NCBI RefSeq assembly: GCF_016195855.1
Contig: NZ_JACPYU010000008.1
Location: forward strand, 102,735-166,734
DNA: 64,000 nucleotides
Source of the DNA: Aquabacterium sp.
Lineage (GTDB): Bacteria; Pseudomonadota; Gammaproteobacteria; Burkholderiales; Burkholderiaceae_C
Direction: 5' to 3'
The position numbers and the translations under genes are program-made. This document shows, piece after piece, positions 52,206 to 63,598 of the stretch; position 1 is the stretch's first letter; each line of letters opens with the position of its first letter. Below the pieces are notes generated by a model. It worked only from the letters and a program-made list of their open reading frames with translations, had not been told where the DNA came from and did no database searches.

Positions 52206-53864
<1,659 letters not shown>

Positions 53865-53921
53865 TGCCTGTCGCGAGCGCGGTGCGAGCCGCGCTCAGCC
53901 TGGTGCCTCACCAAGCAAGAA

Positions 53922-53949
53922 GGGTCTGCGAAAGCAGGCCCTTTTTTTT
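53922..53949 (+). terminator. Intrinsic terminator of groESL
   Basis: GGGTCTGC-GAAA-GCAGGCCC (8-bp stem with one G-U pair and a GAAA tetraloop) followed by eight T. Confidence 0.93.
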
Positions 53950-54134
53950 GCCCTGCCAATCTTTGTCCAGATCAAGGCAAACACCGGGTTAACGCTGGTG
54001 GACCCCACTCAATCGCGTTATCTCGTTAGCCCTTGTTTGTCAGGCAGAGCAAATACTTGGCCGGCAAGGTACATCGTGCGTCGCTTGCAGGTCCCTACCA
54101 TCGGTTCATCATTAACTCGTTCTTGAACCGGATC

Positions 54135-55805
54135 ATGACAAGCGAAAAGAAGATGAGCCGCCGTCAATGGGGGCAAAGCGTATTGGCTGTGGGTGGCTCG
54201 CTGGGCCTGAGCAGCGTGGGCCTGCCCATGCGTGCGTTGACCATGGCGGCGCCCGGCGCGGCTGCCCTGGGCATGATGATGGCCGAAGACGCGTATGCCG
54301 CGCAGAGCGATGAATACGTGCCCAACCTCGTCATCGGCACGGGCTATGGCGGCGCGGTGACGGCCTTGCGCCTGGCGCAACAAGGGCAACGCGTCACCAT
54401 GCTGGAGATGGGTCGCTTGTGGAACACACCGGGCAAGGACGGCAAGATCTTCTGCAAACCCTTCTCACCCGACGACCGCTCCATGTGGTTCAAGGACCAT
54501 GTGACGGCGGTGTTCTCGACCGTCGCCGGCTTCATTCCCATCAGCGGCTTGTTGAAGACACCCGTGTCCGCCGGCATCCTGGACGTGGTCTCGTCACCCA
54601 ATATGGACGTGTACCTGGGCCGTGGCGTGGGCGGGGGCTCGCTGGTGAACCTGGCCATGTTGATCACGCCTTATCGCGAGACGCTGCAACGCATCCTGCC
54701 GGCCAGCATCGACATCAACGAGCTGTACAACACCTACTATCCGCGCGCGCTGGTCGGGCTCAAGGGCAACAAGATCCGCCCGGCCTACTTCCAGTCCAGC
54801 GCCTACCACCGCTATGCGCGCGTGGCCTGTACACAGGCGGCCAAGGCCGGCATCCCCTGGCGCTCGCTCGATTCGGGCTATGACATGGCCTATATGGAGC
54901 AGGAAGAGGCGGGCACCGTGCCCAAGTCGGCGCTGGGCGGCGAGGGGGGTTTCGGTAACAACTACGGCAAGAGCAGCCTGGACAAGAACTACCTGGCCGA
55001 GGCCGTGGGTACCGGTCTGGTCCGCATCCAGCCTTTGACCGAGGCCACATCGATCACACGTGGCGACGATGGCCGCTACTACGTGTCGACCAAGCAGATC
55101 GACGTCACGGGCACGGTGCTGGCCACGCGCACCATCAGCTGTGATCGCCTGTTCCTGGGCGCCGGCAGCATGGGCACCACGCAGTTGCTGGTCAAGTGCC
55201 GCGCAACGGGCACCTTGCCCAACCTCAATGAGCATGTGGGCACGCGCTGGAGCTCCAACGGCGAGATCTTCATGGTCCGCAATGTGTTCACGCCAACAGG
55301 TGCCAAGACCTCGGTGTTGCCTTGCACCGGCATCGATGCGCTGGATCACCGCAACCAGCAGGTGTACTCGATGAACATCTCGATCCCGCTGGGCATCGAT
55401 CTTTACAGCACCGCGCACATCACCATGACGCAGACGCCGGAGTTGGGGCGCTTCACATACGACGCCAACGCCAGGCAGTCGGTGTTGCAATGGTCCAGCA
55501 CCGCCAAGACCGAGCCGGTCACCAGCGCGCACGCGGTGTACGACCGCATCAACAAGGTCAACGGTGCCACCTACAACAAGAGCTGGTTTGGCGGCAAGAC
55601 GGAAGGCGACAACGCCACCTACCACCCGCTGGGTGGCTGTCCGCTTGGACTGGCCACGAGCGACATCGGCGAGGTCAAGGGCTACCCGGGCATGTACGTG
55701 ATGGACTCGTCCATGTTCCCGGACTCGCTGGTGGCCAACCCCGCCTTGTCGACGACGGCGTTCGCCGAGCGCAACATCGAGCGGATCATTGCGCAGATGG
55801 CGTAA
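54135..55805 (+). CDS. GMC-family oxidoreductase, cholesterol-oxidase-like, Tat-exported
   Basis: 556-residue FAD enzyme. A twin-arginine signal (SRRQWGQSVLAVGG) lies near the N-terminus. The FAD motif is VIGTGYGGAVTALRLA; the C-terminal YHPLGGCPLG and SSMFPDSLVANPALSTTAFAERNIE are typical of cholesterol oxidases and related GMC enzymes. It would oxidise a sterol or other alcohol in the periplasm or outside the cell. An ATG at 54153, six codons later, is an equally possible start. It stands alone. Confidence 0.85.
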   Translation: MTSEKKMSRRQWGQSVLAVGGSLGLSSVGLPMRALTMAAPGAAALGMMMAEDAYAAQSDEYVPNLVIGTGYGGAVTALRLAQQGQRVTMLEMGRLWNTPGKDGKIFCKPFSPDDRSMWFKDHVTAVFSTVAGFIPISGLLKTPVSAGILDVVSSPNMDVYLGRGVGGGSLVNLAMLITPYRETLQRILPASIDINELYNTYYPRALVGLKGNKIRPAYFQSSAYHRYARVACTQAAKAGIPWRSLDSGYDMAYMEQEEAGTVPKSALGGEGGFGNNYGKSSLDKNYLAEAVGTGLVRIQPLTEATSITRGDDGRYYVSTKQIDVTGTVLATRTISCDRLFLGAGSMGTTQLLVKCRATGTLPNLNEHVGTRWSSNGEIFMVRNVFTPTGAKTSVLPCTGIDALDHRNQQVYSMNISIPLGIDLYSTAHITMTQTPELGRFTYDANARQSVLQWSSTAKTEPVTSAHAVYDRINKVNGATYNKSWFGGKTEGDNATYHPLGGCPLGLATSDIGEVKGYPGMYVMDSSMFPDSLVANPALSTTAFAERNIERIIAQMA

Positions 55806-55827
55806 TTGCCCCGCGCACAGAAGAACC

Positions 55828-55862
55828 AAGCCTGAGCCCTGCAAACGGGGCCCGGGCTTTTT
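55828..55862 (+). terminator. Intrinsic terminator of the GMC oxidase gene
   Basis: AAGCCTGAGCCC, eight bases, GGGCCCGGGCTT then TTT: a 12-bp stem with one G-U pair and one mismatch, ending in five T. Confidence 0.85.
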
Positions 55863-55868
55863 CAATGA

Positions 55869-56036
55869 TCAGCCGCCGTGGGCTTCGCGCACCAGGCGAT
55901 CATGGCGCTCGGTGTCTTCCTTCACGTGCTTGGCCACGTAGTGGTAGATGTAGCCCAGCATCACGAACATGAAGGCAATCACGGCCAGACTCATCAGGCC
56001 ATAGTCAGTGGTGAAAAAGTCGATCCAGGCGTGCAT
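55869..56036 (-). CDS. Small single-helix membrane protein (DUF3149-like)
   Basis: 55-residue protein: a short amphipathic start with Trp and Phe, one transmembrane helix (YGLMSLAVIAFMFVMLGYIY), then a charged tail. The TDYGLMSLAVI stretch matches what I recall of DUF3149 proteins, common in Burkholderiales and of unknown function. A GGAGA site lies seven bases before the ATG. Confidence 0.8.
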   Translation of the reverse strand: MHAWIDFFTTDYGLMSLAVIAFMFVMLGYIYHYVAKHVKEDTERHDRLVREAHGG

Positions 56037-56164
56037 GGTTGTTCTCCGTTCAAATCACGGGATCCATCTGACGCCTGTTGCGCCCAACGCGCTCTGATCC
56101 ACATCAAGCCTGAGACTTGAAACACCGCAGCGCTCCGCCGTGTTTGACACGGCACAATGTGTGG

Positions 56165-58492
56165 ATGCAAGCCATTCGCATCCTGTCTCGCCACGCCAGC
56201 CGTTCGTTTTGGGTGAGCCTGTGCTGGCTGGCTTTGCTGGTGCCGCCCGCACATGGACAGGAAACGCCTGCATCCGGCGCGGCTGCTGCGTCCAAAGGCG
56301 TCGAGCCCGTGCTCAATCGGCCCCGCATCGGCCTGGTGCTGTCAGGTGGTGGTGCCCGCGGCCTGGCCCATGTGGGCGTGCTCAAGGTGCTGGAGCGCGA
56401 ACGCATCCCGGTGGACGTGATCGCCGGCACCTCCATGGGCGCCATCGTGGGGGGGCTGTATGCCAGTGGCCTGTCGGCGCTGGAGGTCGAGGCCGAGGTG
56501 CGCAAGCTCGATTGGGACAATGTGTTCGCCAGCCGGGTGGACCGCCGCGAGTTGTCCCAGCGTCGCAAGGAGCAGGACTTCGAGGTCTCGCCCCTGATCG
56601 AGATCGGGGTGGGCCCCGATGGGCTCAAGGCCCCGATCGGCTCCATCTCCAGCCGGGGGCTGGAATCGCACCTGCGGCGCCTGACCTTGTCGGCGCGCCA
56701 CATCAAGACTTTCGATGACCTGCCCACCCCCTTTCGGGCCGTGGCCACGGACATGGAGTCCGGCCAGGCCGTGATCCTCAAGGACGGTGACCTGGCCACG
56801 GCCCTGCGCTCCAGCATGTCGGTGCCCGGGGTGTTCGCGCCGGTCGAGGTCAATGGCCGCATCCTGGGCGACGGTGGCCTGGTCAACAACACGCCGGTCG
56901 ATGTGGCCCGCCAACTGGGGGCGCAACGCCTCATCGTGGTCAACATCGGCACGCCCCTGGCCAAGCGCGACACCTTGTCCTCGTTTACCGGAGTGACGGC
57001 CCAGATGATCAACATCCTGACCGAGCAGAACGTGCGCCTGAGCCTGGCCACGCTGACGCCGCAGGACGTGCTGATCGACCCCACGCTGGAGGGCCTGACG
57101 GCGGCGGACTTCAACCGCGCGCCAGAGTTCATGCTGCTGGGCGAGTTGCAGACCGAAGCCATGGTGCTGCGCATGCAGGACCTCAAGCTCAGCGAGGCCG
57201 AGTACGCGCGCTGGAAGGCGCAGCGCGTCAAGCGCATGACCCCGGCTGTGCCGCTGACCTTCGTGCGTTTCGAGGGCACGCAACTGACCCACCCCGAGGC
57301 CCGTCCCGACATCCTGCAGACCCAGCCAGGGCAGGTGTTCGACGTGGCCAAGGCCGAGCGCGACATCACCGTGCTGGCCGCTTCGGGTGACTACCAGCGC
57401 AGCGATTACCGCCTGGTGCGCACGCCCGATGGTCGGGAAGGCCTGGTCTTTGACTTGAAGGAAAAGATCTGGGGGCCCGACTACCTGCAGATGGGCCTGG
57501 ACTTCAGCGCCGACAACCGCGGGCGCAGCCTGTTCAACCTCAAGCTGGTGCACAACCGGCACTGGCTGGACAACTCGGGTACCGAGTGGCGCAACTTCCT
57601 GCGCCTGGGCACCGCGCCTGCGCTGGGCACCGAGCTGTACCGCCCGACCAGCTGGCGCCTGCCCGACGGGCTCAGCGGCTTCATGGCCGGTTCGCTGTTA
57701 ACGCAGCGTCGCAACCTGGCCTACTACATTGACCCGGACGGCGAGCAGGCCGCCCAGGTGGAACGCAGCGTCACCAGCTACAACCTGGATGTGGGGGCCA
57801 ACTGGCGTGAGCTGGGTGAGGTGCGCCTGGGTCTGGTCGACGAGGCCTGGCGCGATGGCCCGACGCTCACCTCGGCCGACTATGCCTTGTCGCGTGGCGG
57901 CGCGGCAGCGTCTGGTGTGGCCCGCTGGCGCGAGCGAGGCTGGCGCATCAAGTCCGTGTTCGACCAGCTGAACAACGCCTTCTTCCCCACGCACGGCTGG
58001 CGTGTGGAGGGCAACTGGATGCAGGGCCGCAGCCTGCGCCGTGGTGATTCACCGGGCCCCGAAGGGCGCGTACGTCACCTGGAGCTGCAAGGCCAGACGG
58101 TGCACAGCTGGGGCGTGCACACGCTCAATCTGGGCGGCCGGCTGGGCCTGTCAGATGGCATCAGCCCGGACATCCCGCGCTATGGCCTGGGCGGCTTCCA
58201 GATGCTGTCGGGCTATGGGCCCTTCCAGGTCAGCGGCCAGCAGATTGCCTTGCTGCGCCTGGGCTACATGGTCCGCCTGACGGACATGGCGCTCACGCGT
58301 GGCCTGTTCCTGGGCAGCAGCTTTGAGGTGGGCGATGCCTGGGACAAGCCGGAGGACGTCGGCCGGGGCAAGAAGCGCACGGGCATGAGCCTGTACCTGG
58401 GCGCCGACACGGCCTTCGGCCCGGTGTACCTGGCCGTGGTCCACAGCCCGGTGATCGGGCCGACCTTGATGCTCTTTGTCGGGCGGCCGTGA
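56165..58492 (+). CDS. Patatin-like phospholipase with outer-membrane barrel (PlpD-like)
   Basis: 775-residue secreted protein. A signal peptide (residues 1-31) is followed by a patatin domain: GGGARG oxyanion loop at 61-66, nucleophile elbow GTSMG (Ser90) and the Asp of DGGLVNN. Next comes a POTRA-like segment (about residues 360-430) and a 16-strand BamA/FhaC-type barrel to the end. This is the type Vd autotransporter plan of PlpD: the lipase is pushed out through its own barrel. The ATG at 56165 precedes the signal peptide, but no clear ribosome site is visible. Confidence 0.92.
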   Translation: MQAIRILSRHASRSFWVSLCWLALLVPPAHGQETPASGAAAASKGVEPVLNRPRIGLVLSGGGARGLAHVGVLKVLERERIPVDVIAGTSMGAIVGGLYASGLSALEVEAEVRKLDWDNVFASRVDRRELSQRRKEQDFEVSPLIEIGVGPDGLKAPIGSISSRGLESHLRRLTLSARHIKTFDDLPTPFRAVATDMESGQAVILKDGDLATALRSSMSVPGVFAPVEVNGRILGDGGLVNNTPVDVARQLGAQRLIVVNIGTPLAKRDTLSSFTGVTAQMINILTEQNVRLSLATLTPQDVLIDPTLEGLTAADFNRAPEFMLLGELQTEAMVLRMQDLKLSEAEYARWKAQRVKRMTPAVPLTFVRFEGTQLTHPEARPDILQTQPGQVFDVAKAERDITVLAASGDYQRSDYRLVRTPDGREGLVFDLKEKIWGPDYLQMGLDFSADNRGRSLFNLKLVHNRHWLDNSGTEWRNFLRLGTAPALGTELYRPTSWRLPDGLSGFMAGSLLTQRRNLAYYIDPDGEQAAQVERSVTSYNLDVGANWRELGEVRLGLVDEAWRDGPTLTSADYALSRGGAAASGVARWRERGWRIKSVFDQLNNAFFPTHGWRVEGNWMQGRSLRRGDSPGPEGRVRHLELQGQTVHSWGVHTLNLGGRLGLSDGISPDIPRYGLGGFQMLSGYGPFQVSGQQIALLRLGYMVRLTDMALTRGLFLGSSFEVGDAWDKPEDVGRGKKRTGMSLYLGADTAFGPVYLAVVHSPVIGPTLMLFVGRP

Positions 58493-58512
58493 TCCTTCGG
58501 TCTGTCCGGTGA

Positions 58513-59628
58513 TCAGACCCGGCTGAGCGCCTGGCCCACCGTGGCGCGCAGGTGGTCCAGCACATGCGCCGTGATCTTGTTGAGTGGCAGGATCTCGTTG
58601 ACGGCACCGGCCGCAATGGCTTCGCGCGGCATGCCGAACACCACGCAACTGGCTTCGTCCTGGGCCACGCAATAGGCGCCGGCATCACGCATCTCGCGCA
58701 TGGCCTTGGCACCGTCGGCGCCCATGCCGGTCAGCATCACGCCAATCGCATTGGGCCCCACGATGCGGGCAGCCGATTTGAACAGCACCTCCACGCTGGG
58801 CTTGTGGCGGTTGACCGGATCTCCGTCCTGCACGCGGGCAATGTAGTTGGCGCCCGAGCGCTCCACGCTCAGGTGCATGCCACCCGGCGCGATATAGGCG
58901 TGGCCCGGCAGGATGCGCTCGCCATCGCTGGCTTCCTTGACGCTGATCTTGCACAGGCCATCCAGCCGGTTGGCATAGTTGCGTGTGAAGCCCGGTGGCA
59001 TGTGCTGGGTGATGACGACCGCAGGCGAGTCCGCCGGCAGCGTGATCAGCACCTCCTTGGTGGCTTCCGTGCCACCCGTCGAGGCGCCGATGAAGATGAT
59101 TTTCTCGGTGGACAGGCGGCCCAAGCTGGGCGAGACGACCGGCGCGGGGCGGGGCGCTGTCGCGCTGGCTGCGGCCCCACCAGCAGACGCGGGTGCAGGC
59201 GCGGCGGGCGTGGCCAGCCGATGGATGCGGGCCTTGGAGGCGATGCGGATCTTGTCCGTGATGTCATCGGCCAGCAGCTTGAGGCCATCGGCCACACCGA
59301 TCTTGGGCTTGGCCACGAAGTCGATGGCACCCAGCTCCAGCGCCTTGAGCGTCACATCGGCACCGCGCTCGGTCAGCGTCGACACCATCACCACGGGCAT
59401 GGGGCGCAGGCGCATCAGCTTGGACAGGAAGTCGATGCCGTCCATGCGGGGCATCTCCACGTCCAGCGTGATCACGTCGGGGTTGAGGTTGCGGATCATC
59501 TCGCGCGCGACCAGGGGGTCGGCCGCCGCACCGATGCACTCCATGTCCTGCTGGCGGTTGATGATCTCGCTCAGCATGCTGCGAACGAGCGCGGAGTCGT
59601 CCACAACGATCACTCGGGTCTTGGTCAT
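58513..59628 (-). CDS. cheB: Chemotaxis protein-glutamate methylesterase CheB
   Basis: 371-residue CheB. The receiver domain has [12 protein letters not shown], Asp in [14 protein letters not shown] and Lys in FVAKPK. After an Ala/Pro linker, the methylesterase domain shows the catalytic Ser in [11 protein letters not shown], His in [10 protein letters not shown] and Asp in [12 protein letters not shown]. It removes methyl groups from chemoreceptors when phosphorylated by CheA. It is last in cheR-cheD-cheB and convergent with the patatin gene. Confidence 0.97.
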   Translation of the reverse strand: MTKTRVIVVDDSALVRSMLSEIINRQQDMECIGAAADPLVAREMIRNLNPDVITLDVEMPRMDGIDFLSKLMRLRPMPVVMVSTLTERGADVTLKALELGAIDFVAKPKIGVADGLKLLADDITDKIRIASKARIHRLATPAAPAPASAGGAAASATAPRPAPVVSPSLGRLSTEKIIFIGASTGGTEATKEVLITLPADSPAVVITQHMPPGFTRNYANRLDGLCKISVKEASDGERILPGHAYIAPGGMHLSVERSGANYIARVQDGDPVNRHKPSVEVLFKSAARIVGPNAIGVMLTGMGADGAKAMREMRDAGAYCVAQDEASCVVFGMPREAIAAGAVNEILPLNKITAHVLDHLRATVGQALSRV

Positions 59629-59651
59629 GAAGAAGTCACTCCGCTGAATTA

Positions 59652-60368
59652 TCAGAACAAGTCGATCGAGCCGCCACCAGAAGATACTGGCACCACCTTC
59701 TGGGCGGCCAGACGCTCTTGCTGGACGATGGCGTCCGGATTGGTCGGGGCCAGGCGCTTGACCATGGCTTTGCCACTGTGAGGCAGGAAGCACACCTTGC
59801 GCGGGTAGATGTCCAGCACGTCCTTGGACACCACCGGGATGCGTTCTGTCTTGAGGTACTCCATCACGAAGGCGGTGTTGCGCTCGCCCACGTTGATGCT
59901 GTTCATGCCGCTGATCACCGCGCCGCCGCCAAAGACCTTGGCTTCCATGGTCATGCGCGAGGCGCCCATTTTCAGCATCTCGTTGATCAGCAGTTCCATG
60001 GCGTAAGAGCCGTAGCGGCCGGAGTCCGCCCCGCTGCCGCCGTTGTCCGGCAGCATGAAGTGGTTCATGCCGCCTACCTTGGCCTGGCGGTCCCACAGGC
60101 AGGTGGCGATGCACGAGCCCAGGGTGGTCATGATCAGCAGGTCTTCGTCGTAAACGAAGTATTCGCCGGGCAGGATCTTGACGGCCTCGGACTTGAAGTG
60201 CGCGTCATAAAAGAAGAAGGACGCCTCGCCGGGCTTGGCGATGCGGGCCTTGAGCTTGATCAGGCGATCGGTGCGCTGGCCCATGGCGGCGACGCCGCTG
60301 AGGCCAGACGCGACAGGGGGCGGTGCTGTGCCAGTGCGTGCGGTGCCGAGAGGTTGGCTGCTGATCAT
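59652..60368 (-). CDS. cheD: Chemoreceptor glutamine deamidase CheD
   Basis: 238-residue CheD. The catalytic Cys is in [13 protein letters not shown] and the His in [10 protein letters not shown]. An N-terminal extension of about 50 residues is less conserved. It deamidates receptor glutamines. ATG 60368 follows AAGGAC at good spacing. It lies 26 bases after cheR and 23 bases before cheB. Confidence 0.96.
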   Translation of the reverse strand: MISSQPLGTARTGTAPPPVASGLSGVAAMGQRTDRLIKLKARIAKPGEASFFFYDAHFKSEAVKILPGEYFVYDEDLLIMTTLGSCIATCLWDRQAKVGGMNHFMLPDNGGSGADSGRYGSYAMELLINEMLKMGASRMTMEAKVFGGGAVISGMNSINVGERNTAFVMEYLKTERIPVVSKDVLDIYPRKVCFLPHSGKAMVKRLAPTNPDAIVQQERLAAQKVVPVSSGGGSIDLF

Positions 60369-60394
60369 CAAATGGTCCTTGTCACCTGCCGGCG

Positions 60395-61237
60395 TCAAAC
60401 CTTGTCATAGACCGTCTTGCCCTTGAGGGTGAAGAGGTCACGCGATTCTGTGAAGTTCTCGGAGTGGCCGACAAACAGCAGGCCCTTGGGCTTCATGACG
60501 CCGTGGATGCGCTCCAGCACCTTGCGCTGCGTGGGCGCGTCGAAATAGATCATCACGTTGCGGCAGAACACGATGTCAAACGGATCGCCCAGCTGCCAGC
60601 TCGTCTGCATCAGGTTGAAGGGGCGGAACTCGACCATGCGGGCCAACTCGGGCTTGACGCGGATGCTGCCCGAGTTGGCACCCTTGCCGCGCAGGAAGTA
60701 ATTGCGCAGGTGCTGCTGGTTCAGGCCGCGCGAATTGGCGTCGTACACGCCACGCGAGGCGGTGGCCAGCACATTGGTGTCGATGTCGCTGGACAGGATC
60801 TTGACCGGGGCATTGAGGCCCCAGGCATCGGCCACGGTCATGGCCAGCGAGTAGGGCTCTTCACCCGTGGAGGCTGCGGCACACCAGATGCGCGTGGGTT
60901 GCGAGCCGCGGTGGCGTAGCCATTCGGTCAGCGTGTGGAAGTGGTGTTCCTCACGGAAGAAGGAGGTCAGGTTGGTGGTCAGGCAGTTGACGAACTCCTG
61001 CCACTCCTGCTGGGAGGAGGTGCCGCTTTCCAGCCACTTCAGGTAGGTCTCGAAGGTGGTGTAGCCCGTTTCACGCAGGCGTCGGGACAGACGGCTGTAC
61101 ACCATCGCCTGCTTGCCTTCGTGCAGGCTGATGCCGGCGCGCTCATAAATGAGTGAGCGAACCCGGGAGAAGTCTCTCGGGTGGAAGTCGAACTCTCGGT
61201 CCGTGACCAGGTTCATGGTGTCGGTCGCAGTGCTCAT
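60395..61237 (-). CDS. cheR: Chemotaxis protein methyltransferase CheR
   Basis: 280-residue CheR. The N-terminal helical domain (RDFSRVRSLIYERAGISLHEGK) is followed by the SAM domain with CAAASTGEEPYSLAM and FDIVFCRNVMIYFD. It methylates receptor glutamates. ATG 61237 is chosen by homology; an ATG at 61279 is in frame, and no ribosome site is decisive. It is divergent from a diguanylate cyclase gene. Confidence 0.96.
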   Translation of the reverse strand: MSTATDTMNLVTDREFDFHPRDFSRVRSLIYERAGISLHEGKQAMVYSRLSRRLRETGYTTFETYLKWLESGTSSQQEWQEFVNCLTTNLTSFFREEHHFHTLTEWLRHRGSQPTRIWCAAASTGEEPYSLAMTVADAWGLNAPVKILSSDIDTNVLATASRGVYDANSRGLNQQHLRNYFLRGKGANSGSIRVKPELARMVEFRPFNLMQTSWQLGDPFDIVFCRNVMIYFDAPTQRKVLERIHGVMKPKGLLFVGHSENFTESRDLFTLKGKTVYDKV

Positions 61238-61489
61238 GTCAGATCGCAAAAGTTCGTCATGGGGCCGATCCAGCTCCATCAGGCATATCGACACAGTTCT
61301 CAGGAGCTTGAGCGTGCCTGCTTGCCACTGGCCTTAAGCGACAAGTTCGGCCGTGTTTTGCCGTTTTCTCCACACTCGGGTTGTTACAGCACTGCTAGAC
61401 TAGAGCGCAGAGATTTATTCGCGCCGCGTTGCGCGTCACTTTTTTTGCGCCATTGGAGCTTCGCCATCGCTTCGATCGACACCGCCTCC

Positions 61490-62254
61490 ATGCCTCTGGA
61501 TGACAGCTGCGCCTACGCGGGCGAGTTGCGTCTGAACAAGGCCCTGAACCTGTTGGCTCAGGCTGGCTGGGTGGCGCCTCTGGGGCTGGAGCCTGGGTCC
61601 GATGCCTGGCTGCAATCCGTGATCGATGGCCTGTGTGATGTCTCCAGCCGCGACGCCCTCACCGGCCTGGCCAACCGCCGCCAGTTCGAGGGCGCGATTG
61701 CCAGGGAAGTCGACCGCGTTGCCCGCAATGGCGAACCAGCCTTGCTGCTGGTGGCCGACATCGATCATTTCAAACGTGTCAACGACACCTGGGGCCATGC
61801 CGCAGGCGACGAGGTCATCAAGTCGGTGGCCGCCTGTCTGCAGGACTGCGTGCGGCCCATGGACCTGGTGGCGCGCATTGGTGGCGAAGAGTTCGCCATC
61901 ATCTTGCCCAACTGCCCGCCAACCTTTGGTCAGGCCGTCTCCGAGCGCATCCGCCAGAAGGTGGCGGCGCGCCCGGTGGCCATCGTGGGTGGCCAGCAGC
62001 TGGCCGTGACGGTCAGCATCGGCGGGGCGTTTGCGCCGCAGTGGGTTCGCTCCTCGCCGGCCTTCTGGTGCGAGCGTGCGGACCAACAGCTCTACAGGGC
62101 CAAGGCCGAGGGGCGCAACCGCACCTGCCTGGACATGCCACCGCTGACGGTCGTCAGCGCCGAAGAAAAAGGCATGCTGTTTTCAGGCTTCGGGCAATTT
62201 GACCCAATTTCGGACTCAGGTGCGGACCATTCCGTGCCGAAAACCTCGGAATGA
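61490..62254 (+). CDS. Diguanylate cyclase (GGDEF)
   Basis: 254-residue protein. A short N-terminal helical region (about 45 residues, no recognisable sensor) precedes a complete GGDEF domain: DALTGLANRRQFE, ADIDHFKRVNDTWGHAAGDEV, and the active site GGEEF at 131-135. RPMD at 122-125, five residues before GGEEF, is an intact inhibitory I-site. It should make c-di-GMP under product control. It is divergent from cheR and overlaps the FlhG-like gene, linking it to motility. The ATG lacks a clear ribosome site. Confidence 0.92.
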   Translation: MPLDDSCAYAGELRLNKALNLLAQAGWVAPLGLEPGSDAWLQSVIDGLCDVSSRDALTGLANRRQFEGAIAREVDRVARNGEPALLLVADIDHFKRVNDTWGHAAGDEVIKSVAACLQDCVRPMDLVARIGGEEFAIILPNCPPTFGQAVSERIRQKVAARPVAIVGGQQLAVTVSIGGAFAPQWVRSSPAFWCERADQQLYRAKAEGRNRTCLDMPPLTVVSAEEKGMLFSGFGQFDPISDSGADHSVPKTSE

Positions 62255-63063
62255 TGGCGTCCATGACTGCACCTGAAACCTCCACCCCTGCAACCACCGT
62301 CCGCCTGGCCCGAACGGTGGCGATCACCAGCGGCAAGGGCGGGGTGGGCAAGACTTTCTTCAGCGCCAACCTGGCCGCGGCCCTGGCGCGCCAGGGCCTG
62401 AAAGTGCTGGTGCTGGACGCCGACCTGGGGCTGGCCAACCTGGATGTGGTGCTCAACCTCTATCCGAAGATCACGCTGCATGACGTGTTCACGGGCAAGG
62501 CGCAACTGGAAGAGGCCATCCTGCCGGCACCCGGCGGCTTCTCGGTGCTGCTGGCTGGCTCCGGCCTGGTCGAATATTCCCGCCTGACGCCTGAGATCCG
62601 TGATCAGCTGGTCACCATCTTCGAGGCCGTCAAGCCGCGCTTTGATGTCATCCTGATTGACACCGGTGCTGGTATCTCTGACGTGGTGCTGTACGCCGTG
62701 TCCATGGCGCACGAAGTCATCGTGGTGGCCACGCCTGAGCCCACCTCCATGACGGACGCCTACGCCACCATCAAGGTGCTGTCCACCCAGCAATCGCGTG
62801 AAAACCTGCACCTGGTGGTCAACCAGGTGGGGCGCGCCGGTGATGGCCGCAGCATCTGCAACCAGCTTCAACAGGTGGTCGAGCGCTTTGTGCAAGGCCC
62901 CAACGGCGTGGCGCCCAAGCTCAGCTACCTGGGCGACATCCCGCTGGACACCAGCGTGCGCGAAGCCGTGCAAAAGCGCCAGTTGGTGCTGGAGTTGCAC
63001 CCTGGCTGTGCTGCGTCGCAAGGCGTGGTGCAGGTGGCCACGCGCTTGCTGGCCCGCAGCTGA
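62251..63063 (+). CDS. MinD/ParA-family ATPase, FlhG-like
   Basis: 270-residue deviant Walker ATPase. The P-loop is SGKGGVGKTFFSANLA, Walker A' is VLDADLGLANLDVVL and Walker B is VILIDTGAGIS. Sequence and length fit FlhG/YlxH, which controls flagellar number and placement; a general MinD-like role is the alternative. The start overlaps the diguanylate cyclase stop (ATGATGA); ATGs at 62254 and 62263 are also possible. Confidence 0.85.
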   Translation: MMASMTAPETSTPATTVRLARTVAITSGKGGVGKTFFSANLAAALARQGLKVLVLDADLGLANLDVVLNLYPKITLHDVFTGKAQLEEAILPAPGGFSVLLAGSGLVEYSRLTPEIRDQLVTIFEAVKPRFDVILIDTGAGISDVVLYAVSMAHEVIVVATPEPTSMTDAYATIKVLSTQQSRENLHLVVNQVGRAGDGRSICNQLQQVVERFVQGPNGVAPKLSYLGDIPLDTSVREAVQKRQLVLELHPGCAASQGVVQVATRLLARS

Positions 63064-63137
63064 GCCCTCCTGAGCACCAGGCCGGGCCTTTGCGCCCACG
63101 CGCTGCCTGACCTCAAGCCCTGCATTACAGTGCCGGC

Positions 63138-63554
63138 ATGACGACGCCTTCCGAAGATCAAGAAGTTGACAATGCACCGACAGCCTACGAGCTGCTGGGC
63201 GGTGATGCGCACGTGCGCGCGCTTGTGGACCGTTTTTACGACCTGATGGACCTGGAGCCTGCGTATGCGGACCTGCGCCATGCGCATGGCCCCTCGCTGG
63301 CAGACGCCCGCGACAAGCTCTACTGGTTCCTCAGCGGCTGGCTGGGTGGCCCCAGCCTGTACATCGAGCGCTTTGGTCACCCGCGCCTGCGTGCGCGCCA
63401 TCTGCCGTTTTCAATCGGCATCAAAGAGCGCGACCAGTGGCTGGCTTGCATGATGCAGGCGATGAACGAGCTGGAGGTCGAGCCCATGCTGGCTGCACGC
63501 CTGCATCAGGCCTTCTTTCAGACGGCAGACTGGATGCGCAACAAGGGCGTGTGA
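63138..63554 (+). CDS. Group II truncated haemoglobin
   Basis: 138-residue 2-on-2 globin. Features are the AYELLGGDAHVRALVDRFYDLM start, SGWLGGPSLYIERFGHPRLRARHLPF (proximal His in RFGHPRLR or the RARH turn) and the C-terminal FFQTADWMRN with the group II tryptophan. It binds O2/NO. Seventy-four bases separate it from the FlhG-like gene. Confidence 0.92.
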   Translation: MTTPSEDQEVDNAPTAYELLGGDAHVRALVDRFYDLMDLEPAYADLRHAHGPSLADARDKLYWFLSGWLGGPSLYIERFGHPRLRARHLPFSIGIKERDQWLACMMQAMNELEVEPMLAARLHQAFFQTADWMRNKGV

Positions 63555-63571
63555 GCTGGGTGTGAGCTGGA

Positions 63572-63588
63572 TCAGCGCCTTGCGCTGA
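63572..63588. terminator. Hairpin between convergent genes
   Basis: TCAGCGC-CTT-GCGCTGA, a perfect 7-bp stem between the globin stop and the Smr-protein stop, without T-tracts. It may serve both directions weakly. Confidence 0.35.
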
Positions 63589-63598
63589 CACACAGGCC

